A stretch of DNA of 64,000 bases from Porphyromonas vaginalis (GCF_958301595.1 NZ_CATQJU010000001.1:310001-374000); one strand, 5' to 3'. Positions 6,772 to 15,360 are shown, numbered from the stretch's first letter. Translations and numbers: made by a program. The notes: generated by a model from the letters alone, not told the origin.

Positions 6772-9240
6772 ATGGGTTTGAAAACTACTACTTGGCAATC
6801 ATTAATCAAAGCTCGACGAATGCTCATCGGGAGCTTACTGACAGCGCTTGCGCTCATTCCATCTATGGGGGCTCTCAAGGCTCAAGAGCAGATCACGCTC
6901 GTCGCAGCCGCTGAACAAAATCAGTGGAAGATCACTGTGGAGGCCGACACCGAAGTGTGGGCCGACTGGAATGGCAACGGACAGAAGGACGACAACGAGC
7001 TACTCACCTCCGGACAGCTAGCTGAGCAGACGACCGCTGCGACCACACTCACTATTTACGGAGCGGTCAAGAAGCTCACTGCTCCGAACAACAACATTCA
7101 AGAGGTAAACCTCGAGCAGGCTACTTCGCTCATCGAGATTGACTTGTCGCACAACAACCTCGAGGAGATTGATGCGTCAAACTGCGAGAGCCTCTCTGTG
7201 GTCAACATGAGCTACAACCAGTGCGAGTGGCCCGACTTCTCGTCCAATGAAGGACTCACCAAGCTAGACTGTAGCTACAATGAAAGTCTGAGTGGCCTAG
7301 ATATCCCTGATGGACTCAAGGAGCTCAAGTGCAACAACGGAGCCCTCACCTCCCTATCTCTCTCCTCACTCTCTCAGCTCACCCTCCTAGACTGCTCGGC
7401 AAACCCATTTCAGTCTATAGATCTGTCTCAAAACACAGCACTTCAGTACCTCTACCTACGGGGCCTCGACCAGATACCTCAATTCGCCAGCGGGCTACAA
7501 ATATCTAACCTGACCAACCTCGTAGAGCTTGACTTCTCTGGATCTACGTTTACCTATGTAGAGCTTCCACCACAGTCTGAGAACATGAAGATCTTCAACT
7601 GTAGCAATACCAAGCTAGATATCTTCAATGTGGCTGGCTGCCCCAACCTTGAGGAGCTCTACGCTAGTGGCTCTATGATCGTGACGCTAGACATATCTGA
7701 AAACAACAACCTCAAGAAGCTCGTCTGCAACAAGACTCAGCTTAAGACGCTAAAAATGCCTAAAGCTTCGCAGCTAGAGTACATCGACATACACAACAAC
7801 CACTTGCTCCTCGATGGTATCAAGAAGTTTGTCCAGGAGCTCAATGACCGCACGGGTCTAGCAGAGGGCACCCTCATCCTAATCGACAGCTACGAAAAGA
7901 GCGAGCTCAACCCCTATGACGACGAGACACTACACGCTGCCATGGACAAGAATTGGGCTCCCTACGACTACAAAGCCGGCGAGAAGGGTGGTCTCAATCC
8001 TCTCAGACCATCTGACATGCCACTCTCTCCATACGTCACAGACCAGCCTAAGATCGTCCTAACGAGTGACGCCACATCAGGCCAGTGGGATCTCCAGATC
8101 GAGATGAAAAACAATGACGACAAGAAGTCCGTTTGGATCGATCGAAATGAGAATGGAAAGTACGACGAAGGCGAGGAGGTGACGGTCTTCAACAAGAGCC
8201 TACACTTCCCGCACGAGGCGAAGGTAATCACAGTATATGGCAATGTGCTGAATTTCTTCTGCTATGCCAACAGCCTCACAGCTCTCGACATATCCCAGTG
8301 TCCAGATCTAGAGATACTAGACGCCTCTGACAATAAGCTTGCAACGATAGATCTAAGCAAAAACGGCAAGCTCAGAGCACTCACACTACATGGCAATATG
8401 CTTACAGCGGTGGATCTGTCATACACGCCACACCTTTTCCGATTCTACTGCAACAAGAACAAGCTGACCCAGCTAGACCTCTCCAAGACTCCTGATCTGG
8501 TACAACTCAGATGCGGTAGAAACGAGCTGACCCAGCTAGACGTCTCGATGCTTACGCAGCTCAAGTACTTCGACTGTACGGGCAATAAGCTCACAACGCT
8601 TGACGTGACGCACTCAGAGGACTTGACCAACCTCCTTTGTGCAGACAACCAGCTCACATCTCTAGACCTAAAGGCATGCGCCGACCTTGAGGAGCTCACC
8701 TGCTACAATAACAAGATCGCCTCTGCGATTGACTTCACCAACTGCAAAGTCATTAGAGAGGTAAGCCTCTTTGGTAATCAGATCCAGAGCAAGGAGATGC
8801 TACAGACCGTCAGCTCACTGCCACAGAATGAGAAGGCTGAGAAGAAGGCGTTCTATGGTATCGATACGACCCTCGAGCCTAAGGACGGCAACGTAGTCAC
8901 CAAGAAGGCGGTAGCAACGCTTGCCGAGAAGGGCTGGATCTGCTACGACTTCCAAAATGGTGCCAACGCTGGTAAGAACGAGTACGCAGGCTCTGACGAT
9001 GTAGCCATCGACACGCCAGTAGCTCACACTGAGCAGATCATTTACCTCAGCAACTCTCAGGAGCTACTGATCCCGACATGCTACACAAGCGTAGCTATAT
9101 ACGATGCCACGGGTACGCTCATCCGCTCTCTAGAGGGTGCTAGCCGTGTAGACCTCTCTGAGTTACCAGCTGGACTATATGTCGTAACGGGCATCGCTGC
9201 CGACAGCGCAAGCACCGCTATGACGCTTGTCAAGGAATAA
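6772..9240 (+). CDS. Internalin-J-like LRR surface protein with duplicated module and T9SS-like C-terminal domain
   Basis: An 822-residue protein. N-terminal export signal at about residues 15-38 (ending GALKAQ). The body contains one module twice: a beta domain with an acidic Asp/Asn loop (VWADWNGNGQKDDNE near residue 60; VWIDRNENGKYDEGE near 452) followed by short LRRs (L-x-x-L-D-[CV]-x-x-N-x-L-T-x-L-D-[LI]) at about 95-360 and 490-690. Each LRR block ends in a cap with K-x-W-x-x-Y-D. The last 70 residues (about 752-822) fit the T9SS type A sorting domain (VAIYDATGTLI... LPAGLYVV). P. gingivalis InlJ is an established LRR protein of this kind, linked to biofilm. First gene of a five-gene operon; surface adhesion is inferred. 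Confidence 0.85.
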   Translation: MGLKTTTWQSLIKARRMLIGSLLTALALIPSMGALKAQEQITLVAAAEQNQWKITVEADTEVWADWNGNGQKDDNELLTSGQLAEQTTAATTLTIYGAVKKLTAPNNNIQEVNLEQATSLIEIDLSHNNLEEIDASNCESLSVVNMSYNQCEWPDFSSNEGLTKLDCSYNESLSGLDIPDGLKELKCNNGALTSLSLSSLSQLTLLDCSANPFQSIDLSQNTALQYLYLRGLDQIPQFASGLQISNLTNLVELDFSGSTFTYVELPPQSENMKIFNCSNTKLDIFNVAGCPNLEELYASGSMIVTLDISENNNLKKLVCNKTQLKTLKMPKASQLEYIDIHNNHLLLDGIKKFVQELNDRTGLAEGTLILIDSYEKSELNPYDDETLHAAMDKNWAPYDYKAGEKGGLNPLRPSDMPLSPYVTDQPKIVLTSDATSGQWDLQIEMKNNDDKKSVWIDRNENGKYDEGEEVTVFNKSLHFPHEAKVITVYGNVLNFFCYANSLTALDISQCPDLEILDASDNKLATIDLSKNGKLRALTLHGNMLTAVDLSYTPHLFRFYCNKNKLTQLDLSKTPDLVQLRCGRNELTQLDVSMLTQLKYFDCTGNKLTTLDVTHSEDLTNLLCADNQLTSLDLKACADLEELTCYNNKIASAIDFTNCKVIREVSLFGNQIQSKEMLQTVSSLPQNEKAEKKAFYGIDTTLEPKDGNVVTKKAVATLAEKGWICYDFQNGANAGKNEYAGSDDVAIDTPVAHTEQIIYLSNSQELLIPTCYTSVAIYDATGTLIRSLEGASRVDLSELPAGLYVVTGIAADSASTAMTLVKE

Positions 9241-9262
9241 TACAACGCTGTCTACGACTAAT

Positions 9263-10798
9263 ATGAATATAGTACACAACTTCTGGGCTTTAGCCCTACT
9301 ACTCTCTGTGGCTCTTCTGCCACAGAGAGCCTTCTCGCAAGACGTGCAGGGTCTCCCTAAGATGGAGCTACAGGTCATTCCTCAAAACGCCCTATCGATG
9401 GTCATCACGGTAGGCGACAAGGAAGCAACCATATATGTCGACGAGCACCGAGGCACTCTCGTTCCGCACAAAGTACCTGCGGGCGAGGACTACACCCTCT
9501 CAGTATCTTCAGCAACTAATGAGGCAACGATCTATGGAGAGCTTGTATCGGCCAAGATAATATCCCAAAAGGTTTTCCAGATAAAAGTCGATGGCATGAA
9601 GTCTCTAGAGGAGCTATCGGCTTTTTCATGTGGGCTTAACGATTTATCCCTCAAGGGTTGCGAGCGTCTTAAGTCTCTCTCCCTAATGCAAAACAATCTC
9701 TCCGAGCTATCTCTGGCTGAGACGCCAGCACTTCAAGAGCTCAATGTCGGGTACAACGTACTCCGTGAGCTAGACTGCTCGCCCTGTCCCAACCTACTCA
9801 AGCTCGTCTGTGGCAAAAACGACCTCACCAAGGTCAACATCTCTGGTTGCACTAAGCTTTACGAGATAAACGTACAGATGAATAAGAAGCTCACCGCACT
9901 CGATCTCTCCTCTTGCAAAGCACTGATGGGATTGACCTGCGCTAGTACTGGGATCACAGACATTGATGTCTCTGGATGCGAGAAGCTCACTTTCATAGAC
10001 TCCTCCTTCTCTCCCGTACAGCGACTCAAGGCGCGTGGCTGTAAGAGTCTCAAGACGCTCAACTGCTATCAAAACGATCTCTACAACATAGATCTCAAGG
10101 GGTGTGTGCGTCTGGACAAGCTGACGCTACAGCACAACCCTAACCTCGGCTTACTAGACATCACCACGCTCTCAAGTCTCGTCACGCTACTCTGCTCTGA
10201 CTGCGGACTAAAAGAGATCAAGATCGGTGATCTGCCTAGCCTCCAGGAGTTCTACAGTTTTGACAACAAGCTCGTTGCACTAGACTTCTCTGGAGCTCCC
10301 AACCTCCGTGAGCTACAGTGCGACAACAATCAGCTGCAGTCTCTACAGCTAGCCTCATCTATGCCCATGCTAGAGCTAGTCTCCGTTGTCAAGAACAAAC
10401 TCTCAGCCTGCGCTATCGACAGTCTCTGCGTAGCTCTCCCTGAGAAGGAGCAAGGCGGACAACTCCGCATCGCAGCCAACCCAGGAGCTCCGACGAGTAA
10501 GTCTTACTTCGCTGCTGACAAGGGCTGGACGATAGACATCCTCGGCGATGGCTCTGGCTGTAGCATCAATGTCGGCATAGAGTCTGTAGGTAGCACCGAG
10601 AGCCTCTGCCTTGTTGACGAGACAGGCATCACCCTGCTCCCCGAGAGCGCACAGGCAGACGTAGCTCTGTATACTATAGAGGGCGAGACACTCTATCGCT
10701 TCGCAGCTCAGGAGTCACGTCCCACACACCTCACACTACCCTCTGGGCGTTACCTGCTTAGAGTCGGCGAGATGACACGTCTCGTCATCATACCCTAA
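9263..10798 (+). CDS. Internalin-J-like LRR surface protein with T9SS-like C-terminal domain
   Basis: A 511-residue protein. ATG 9263 is preferred to an in-frame upstream start at 9227 that would overlap the previous gene, because it places a clean signal peptide at the N-terminus (NFWALALLLSVALLPQRAFSQ). LRRs run from about residue 110 to 385. Many are of the variant L-x-x-L-x-C-x-x-N-x-L-x-x-[IL]-[ND]-[LI]-x-G-C, ending each turn in Gly-Cys. The C-terminal 75 residues form a T9SS-like domain (VALYTIEGETLYRF ... LPSGRYLLRVG). It has a beta domain before the LRRs, but the acidic Asp/Asn/Gly loop of its paralogues is missing (IYVDEHRGTLVP instead). It follows its neighbour by 22 bp. Confidence 0.82.
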   Translation: MNIVHNFWALALLLSVALLPQRAFSQDVQGLPKMELQVIPQNALSMVITVGDKEATIYVDEHRGTLVPHKVPAGEDYTLSVSSATNEATIYGELVSAKIISQKVFQIKVDGMKSLEELSAFSCGLNDLSLKGCERLKSLSLMQNNLSELSLAETPALQELNVGYNVLRELDCSPCPNLLKLVCGKNDLTKVNISGCTKLYEINVQMNKKLTALDLSSCKALMGLTCASTGITDIDVSGCEKLTFIDSSFSPVQRLKARGCKSLKTLNCYQNDLYNIDLKGCVRLDKLTLQHNPNLGLLDITTLSSLVTLLCSDCGLKEIKIGDLPSLQEFYSFDNKLVALDFSGAPNLRELQCDNNQLQSLQLASSMPMLELVSVVKNKLSACAIDSLCVALPEKEQGGQLRIAANPGAPTSKSYFAADKGWTIDILGDGSGCSINVGIESVGSTESLCLVDETGITLLPESAQADVALYTIEGETLYRFAAQESRPTHLTLPSGRYLLRVGEMTRLVIIP

Positions 10799-10820
10799 CC
10801 ACCCAGTAAGTACACCAACA

Positions 10821-11855
10821 ATGAAGACAATTACACACAAGGCACTACTCCTATGCCTGATCTTACCCCTCATAGCCACAACCAGCTATGGACAAGAGGA
10901 GTTTGACCCCAACCGCTACCTAGAGCTCACGACGACGCTCAACGCAGGGGATAAGGTAGAGATCTCAGTCAGTAAAGATGCTTGGATCGACCTCAACGCC
11001 AATGGTCAGCAAGACGAAGGCGAAGTGGTCAGATTAAAGTCCGTAGACGGTCAGCCTGATCAAGGTATACAGAACTTTACCGTAACCCTATCGGCACAGA
11101 CCTTTAGGATCTATGGCAACTTTAACGAGATCATACTGCGTAGGTGGCGGCTCTCCAAGATCGACGTCAGTCGTATGACACAGCTCACCTACCTAGGCGT
11201 ACCTTATAGTAAGCTGGATGAGATCGACCTATCGGCACTCACCAAGCTCAAGAGCTTCGAGGGACGCAACAATCGGTTTACAGAGTTAGACCTGTCGCAC
11301 CAGCCTAACCTGGAGCTGGTAGAGGTCATCTCCAACGAGCTCACCCGTCTAGACCTCACCAAGAAGCCGCATCTCTACTACGTCGGTGTCGCACATAATG
11401 CGATACGAGACGAGGCGATGGACCTCATTGTTAATGCACTACCGATGCGTAGCGAAGGCGAGTTCAACGAAGGCCAACTATATGTCTACACGCTCAATGA
11501 GCCTACCGAAAAGAACTATATGACCGACCGTCAGGCTGCCATAGCTGACGGTAAGTATTGGAACGTGCAGGCCTGGGACAAGTCTCGTGGAGACTGGGTC
11601 AAGTACCTAGGAGAGCCCACGGCAATCACAGGCGTAGCACCCGCTCAGACGGAGCTTAGAGCCCTCTACTCAGGCTCGACACTCGTCCTCATAGGTACCA
11701 CCCTCGATGAGCCGGTGCAGATCTACGACTATTCGGGAGCTCTTCTAGCCTCCTTCGCTGGGGATCAGGAGACCACCACATACCCCATTGCACTACCTGC
11801 AGGTAGCTACATCATCACCCACTGCGGAGCGACAGCCACACTGCAAGTACTATAA
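10821..11855 (+). CDS. Short internalin-J-like LRR surface protein with T9SS-like C-terminal domain
   Basis: A 344-residue protein. Signal peptide at about residues 1-24 (ending TTSYGQ). The acidic loop AWIDLNANGQQDEGE starts near residue 53, followed by only about four LRR turns (100-190). Next comes the cap segment (DEAMDLIVNALP ... W-N-V) and a T9SS-like C-terminal domain (VQIYDYSGALLASF ... LPAGSYIITHCG). It has the same order of parts as the other operon members but with fewer LRRs. Third gene of the operon, 22 bp after the previous stop. Confidence 0.8.
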   Translation: MKTITHKALLLCLILPLIATTSYGQEEFDPNRYLELTTTLNAGDKVEISVSKDAWIDLNANGQQDEGEVVRLKSVDGQPDQGIQNFTVTLSAQTFRIYGNFNEIILRRWRLSKIDVSRMTQLTYLGVPYSKLDEIDLSALTKLKSFEGRNNRFTELDLSHQPNLELVEVISNELTRLDLTKKPHLYYVGVAHNAIRDEAMDLIVNALPMRSEGEFNEGQLYVYTLNEPTEKNYMTDRQAAIADGKYWNVQAWDKSRGDWVKYLGEPTAITGVAPAQTELRALYSGSTLVLIGTTLDEPVQIYDYSGALLASFAGDQETTTYPIALPAGSYIITHCGATATLQVL

Positions 11856-11891
11856 GTTTATCTCTCACAACAATCAAGCATATACTCAGCT

Positions 11892-12869
11892 ATGAACAAA
11901 CTAGCTACACGATTCATACCCCTCATACTACTCTTACTGCTACCACTCAGCACCCATCTGCGTGCTCAAGTGACGCCAGCACCTATCGATGGGCCTCGTA
12001 TTACCTTGACGACCGACCTACCCGCCGGCTCTAGTCTAGGTATAGCTTTCGTGCCACACGATGAGACCGTCTGGGTAGATGTCAATGGCAATGGCATCTG
12101 CGACAGAGGCGAGGGCAGAGCCAAGGACAACGTCGGCAAGACAAACATCATGATCGTCGTCCTTGTCAAGCCGAACGTCACAATCCATGGTCCCATAGAT
12201 GCGATCCGCTTTGGAGGACTAGATCTCACCGGGCTCGAGGTCACCAAGATGCCTAAGCTAAAAGAGATCCAGTGCTTCAATAATCGGATAGAGCGTCTAG
12301 ACCTCTCTGGCAGCACAGGACTACAAACGCTCTTTTGCTTTCAAAATAAAATTTCCTCGCTAGATCTCTCTGCATGTAAGGAGATAAACGACATACGTTG
12401 CTTCTACAATCAAATCGGAGAGGGACCGATGAATGCGCTGATGCGTAGCCTCCCCGACCGTACTGCAAAGAAGAAAGGACTCGTCATAGCACTCGACACG
12501 ACCATTCCTGATGAGAAAAACGTCTGCTCTGTAGATGCCGTCAAAGTCGCTCTAGATAAGAACTGGGAGGTCAACGATTTCCACGGGGACAAGCAGTCCT
12601 GGACAGGTGTGCCTTACAAAGGCTCTCCCTCTGCAATCCAAGAGTTGCTCCCAGACACCCCCATTGTCTACTATGACGGGGCTACTCATGCCCTAGTCTT
12701 GGCTGGCAATGCTGGTGCGCCTTACGCCCTATACTCAGAGACCGGCTTACTGCTAACATCAGGGGTACTAGACGCTAGCGGTCAGTACCAAATAGCGATG
12801 ACCGCCTATCCCGATGGAGCCTATATACTCAACATCGGAGGCGAGAGCTTTAAGATCTACCACATCTAG
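11892..12869 (+). CDS. Short internalin-J-like LRR surface protein
   Basis: A 325-residue protein. Signal peptide at about residues 1-25 (ending HLRAQ). Acidic loop VWVDVNGNGICDRGEG near residue 59, about three LRR turns at 110-170 (L-x-x-I-x-C-F-x-N-x-I-x-x-L-D-L), the cap (MNALMRSLPDR ... K-N-W-E-V-N-D-F), then a C-terminal beta domain (YALYSETGLLLTSG ... YPDGAYILNIGG) resembling T9SS sorting domains. Fourth gene of the operon. The cap segment closely resembles that of the third and fifth genes, so these are tandem paralogues. Confidence 0.78.
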   Translation: MNKLATRFIPLILLLLLPLSTHLRAQVTPAPIDGPRITLTTDLPAGSSLGIAFVPHDETVWVDVNGNGICDRGEGRAKDNVGKTNIMIVVLVKPNVTIHGPIDAIRFGGLDLTGLEVTKMPKLKEIQCFNNRIERLDLSGSTGLQTLFCFQNKISSLDLSACKEINDIRCFYNQIGEGPMNALMRSLPDRTAKKKGLVIALDTTIPDEKNVCSVDAVKVALDKNWEVNDFHGDKQSWTGVPYKGSPSAIQELLPDTPIVYYDGATHALVLAGNAGAPYALYSETGLLLTSGVLDASGQYQIAMTAYPDGAYILNIGGESFKIYHI

Positions 12870-12889
12870 GTCAGAGCTGTAATCCACGT

Positions 12890-12919
12890 GTGGCGTGTTT
12901 CCTAGAGGAGACACGCCAC
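12890..12919 (+). other. Strong intercistronic hairpin between LRR genes four and five
   Basis: GTGGCGTGTTTCCT (12890-12903) pairs with AGGAGACACGCCAC (12906-12919) with one mismatch, a near-perfect 30-bp palindrome. No T-run follows. It may act as a partial terminator, processing site or stability element lowering expression of the last gene. Confidence 0.5.
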
Positions 12920-12949
12920 TCCATCCACTACACACTAAATACATCAACT

Positions 12950-13960
12950 ATGTCTCGACATCATATCACATATTTCATCAGCCTCCTCTCGCTACTGGCA
13001 CTCCCAGTCCTTGGGCAGGATCCCTTCAAGCCAGTCTCTACCGATGGTGACCGCATCGTCCTAACCACCGCCATAGAGCGTGCTGACGAAATCTCATTCG
13101 TCATACGTCCTATAGAGCATGGCGTCTGGGTCGATCAGAATGGCGATGGCCAGTTTCAAAGAGAAGAGATGGCCAGCAATCCTGAAGATGACCTTGATGA
13201 GCCAGGACAATTCCTAGTATCCTTTCAGGTCACATCACCTCAGATTACAATCTATGGCAAGATAGACCAACTCATCATCCAAGACCGCAAAATAACCAAC
13301 GTAGACCTAACACACGCCACAGCACTCAAGACTCTAGAGGCGTACCGCAATGAGATATCCTCGATCATGATACCGGCAGGTCTACCACTAGAAGATCTCT
13401 GGCTAGCAGATAACAACTTGCAGGGGATAGACTTCTCCAATTGTAGCAAGTTGTGGTTCATAGAGCTCTACAACAATCAGATCTCAGAGCAGGCTATGAC
13501 TAAGGCCTTTAGCACCTTGCAACACGCAGCACCCGTTGCTAATCCCGAGCTAGACATCCCCGAGCCGACCATTCAAGTGATCGACACGCATAGCGACCAT
13601 GAGGGCAATGTATGCAACGTAGATGCTGTAGCTCATGCCAAGAGCCTCGGATGGGCTGTCTACGATCTAGCAGGAGACACGAAAGACTGGATTGGAGAGC
13701 CTTACGAAGGTTCGCCCGTGGGCATCACGCCTATCTCGTCGCACATGCCGACCTGTAGCCGTCTACCTGAAGCGATCAGACTAGACTCGCTAGAGCCTCA
13801 CAGCACCATCACACTCTACGATATGGAGGGACGCACGCTGCAAGAGTTCTCTACGTCCACGAGCTCCGTCACGATTCCTCTGGTAGCCGAGCAGTCTGCT
13901 ACACCCTACCTCCTCACGATCCAGTCGCCTGAGGGGCAGCGAGTGAGCCTCAAGCTCTAA
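12950..13960 (+). CDS. Short internalin-J-like LRR surface protein, last gene of the operon
   Basis: A 336-residue protein. ATG 12950 is chosen over an in-frame start at 12890 because it begins the signal peptide (ITYFISLLSLLALPVLGQ) and avoids translating the intercistronic hairpin. Degenerate acidic loop VWVDQNGDGQFQREEM near residue 58, about three LRR turns (105-170), and a cap with a Pro/Glu-rich insertion (NPELDIPEPTIQV). The C-terminal domain (ITLYDMEGRTLQEF) resembles the T9SS sorting domain. A terminator follows at 14018-14059, closing the operon. Confidence 0.76.
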   Translation: MSRHHITYFISLLSLLALPVLGQDPFKPVSTDGDRIVLTTAIERADEISFVIRPIEHGVWVDQNGDGQFQREEMASNPEDDLDEPGQFLVSFQVTSPQITIYGKIDQLIIQDRKITNVDLTHATALKTLEAYRNEISSIMIPAGLPLEDLWLADNNLQGIDFSNCSKLWFIELYNNQISEQAMTKAFSTLQHAAPVANPELDIPEPTIQVIDTHSDHEGNVCNVDAVAHAKSLGWAVYDLAGDTKDWIGEPYEGSPVGITPISSHMPTCSRLPEAIRLDSLEPHSTITLYDMEGRTLQEFSTSTSSVTIPLVAEQSATPYLLTIQSPEGQRVSLKL

Positions 13961-14017
13961 CCCGCATAGCGATCCACGGGTCGCAAAGGTTGCACCCTTA
14001 AGTAGCACTTATAGATG

Positions 14018-14059
14018 ATAGCCACGTAGGAAATTCGAAATCCCTACGTGGCTATTTTT
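14018..14059 (+). terminator. Rho-independent terminator of the LRR operon
   Basis: ATAGCCACGTAGG (14018-14030) pairs exactly with CCTACGTGGCTAT (14043-14055), followed by TTTT. The loop is AAATTCGAAATC. Confidence 0.85.
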
Positions 14060-14179
14060 CATTCCTTACATAGGGATTGAAAAGTTCCAAGAGGGAAACT
14101 ATTTTTGGAACACGTATCTATCACACGTTCAATACAATAAAACAATATACACCAATAGAGGCTAACGAATTGAGGAAAT

Positions 14180-14698
14180 CAGGGCTGACGCATTATAATC
14201 GCTCTGTCAGGGGCTACACATGAGCGACAAGCAAGGCATAGATGAGGTCACTATATATAATGTGTCACCCCTGCCCTCTAACCTCTAACCTCTAATCTCT
14301 AATTACATATCTTTACAGGGAAATTCGTCCGATTCCCTCCTTTCTCGAATATCCACGTGGGGAATCTCAAATCTCCACGTGGATGTTTTTCTTTTTCCAA
14401 GTGGGGGCGAATCATTTCTTCCGAAGTTTCATTTCATTCTTCCGAAGTTTCATTTCATTCCTCCGAAGAATTTTTTATTCTCCACGTGGAGTTTTTGAAA
14501 TATCCACGTGGAAATCACTTTTCCCCGACACGGAGTCGTTTTGATATGTAGTCAGCTCTAAATTATTGCAACGATCCAGCGTCGAATTTGCCCAGCCAGG
14601 GCTGACGCATCATAATCGCTCTTGCAGGGGCTACACATGAACGACAATCGAGGAGTAGAGAGGTCGATGTGTTCATTATATATAATGCGTCAGCCCTG
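14180..14698 (+). mobile_element. Intact 519-bp composite MITE-like element with CCACGTGG palindromes (R1)
   Basis: The outer ends are inverted repeats: CAGGGCTGACGCATTATAAT at 14180-14199 and its complement ending ATGCGTCAGCCCTG at 14698. They are the same ends as the ISAs1-family elements at 25676 and 28367. The unit is flanked by the 10-bp direct repeat TTGAGGAAAT (14170-14179 and 14699-14708), a target duplication. Inside are a left MITE arm (14180-14273), a CTCTAAY tract (14275-14300), CCACGTGG palindromes at 14353, 14375, 14397 (one mismatch), 14482 and 14504, 21-bp bricks at 14411-14468, and a right MITE arm (14597-14698). It carries no transposase and is presumably mobilised in trans. 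Confidence 0.85.
14411..14468 (+). repeat. 21-bp tandem bricks inside the composite element
   Basis: Nearly three copies of the unit CATTTCATTCTTCCGAAGTTT, with T/C variation in the CTTCCG/CCTCCG step. The same unit occurs three times at 25380-25437, four times at 42167-42240 and three times (inverted) at 54800-54860, so the number varies between copies. Confidence 0.85.
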
Positions 14699-14739
14699 TT
14701 GAGGAAATGGGTACAACTCCTCTTACGTCTGTTTTTTTT

Positions 14740-14747
14740 TACCTTTG
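14740..14747 (+). promoter_or_regulatory. -7 element TACCTTTG before the small membrane protein gene
   Basis: TACCTTTG lies about 50 bp upstream of ATG 14797. No TTG is found 17-23 bp upstream, so the -33 part is weak or absent. It lies just outside the composite element's target duplication. Confidence 0.45.
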
Positions 14748-14796
14748 CCGAGCAACGAAAGAGATCGATATCTGTCAGTAAGTCTATCCCTAAGTT

Positions 14797-15213
14797 ATGG
14801 CACTGTTTTTTCTTTTGTTACTTCCATATTATACACTAGCGAGGGGACTCAACACCCTACGCTTGTTCGGGCTATCTTGGAGCGATCTCAAAAGGGGGAA
14901 GACTCGATCGAACTCGCTCACCTCTAAACTAAAGTGCGCAGATATCTGTGACGGGGTCTTATTGATTGTGCTATCACTTGTTGCTTTAGTGGCTTTGTCT
15001 TCACTGTCACTGTACGAGGTCGGGGTACCTCTAGGATATAAACTTATAGGTAACACCTTCCTGCCTGGACTTTTTACAGGATGGGCTCTGGAGCTCTTAC
15101 GTTGCCATAGTGCTGACGGCTCATTCAATAGGAAGCAAGCAATCTTCCTCACCCTAACGATTGCGATCTTGCTAGGGTCGCTTTATTGGCTATGGGTTGA
15201 GGTGTCCTATTGA
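14797..15213 (+). CDS. Hypothetical inner-membrane protein
   Basis: A 138-residue, strongly hydrophobic protein with about four predicted membrane segments: residues 1-15, about 47-70 (GVLLIVLSLVALVALSSLSL), about 80-98 and about 116-136. A basic loop (KRGKTRSNSLTSKLK) separates the first two. No family recognised. The composite mobile element ends about 100 bp upstream, and codon use (more A/T-ending codons, unlike the GC-rich queD-porE block) hints at different ancestry. The start is uncertain; ATG 14797 is the first after the -7 element in this frame. Confidence 0.5.
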   Translation: MALFFLLLLPYYTLARGLNTLRLFGLSWSDLKRGKTRSNSLTSKLKCADICDGVLLIVLSLVALVALSSLSLYEVGVPLGYKLIGNTFLPGLFTGWALELLRCHSADGSFNRKQAIFLTLTIAILLGSLYWLWVEVSY

Positions 15214-15317
15214 GTCTGCTATCCAGTCCCAAGGGTTAGCATAAAGAAAGCTGTGTCAAAGCACTACCCATCAGCCTCTTGTAGGAGACTTGCGGGGGCT
15301 TCGTAGGGTGAGGGATC

Positions 15318-15348
15318 TTTGCGACAGTCTTCTTTTTCCTTACCTTTG
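15318..15348 (+). promoter_or_regulatory. Bacteroidetes-type promoter of the queD-queE-porE block
   Basis: TTTG at 15318-15321, a 19-bp spacer, then TACCTTTG at 15341-15348, an exact match to the consensus. The leader is short: transcription would start within about 10 nt of ATG 15361. Confidence 0.8.
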
Positions 15349-15360
15349 TGACACTTAACT

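Noticed and set aside
14411-14468. CRISPR array
   Set aside because: The 21-bp bricks are adjacent with no unique spacers, and no cas genes are present.
14357-14551. Small ORF inside repeat R1 (starts GNLKSPRG), with a matching ORF in R4 (54720-54914, minus)
   Set aside because: It is read from the CCACGTGG repeat. The 21-bp bricks (7 codons) keep several frames open, R2 and R3 carry a different open frame through the same DNA, and there is no coding-like conservation, so it is most likely not a gene.
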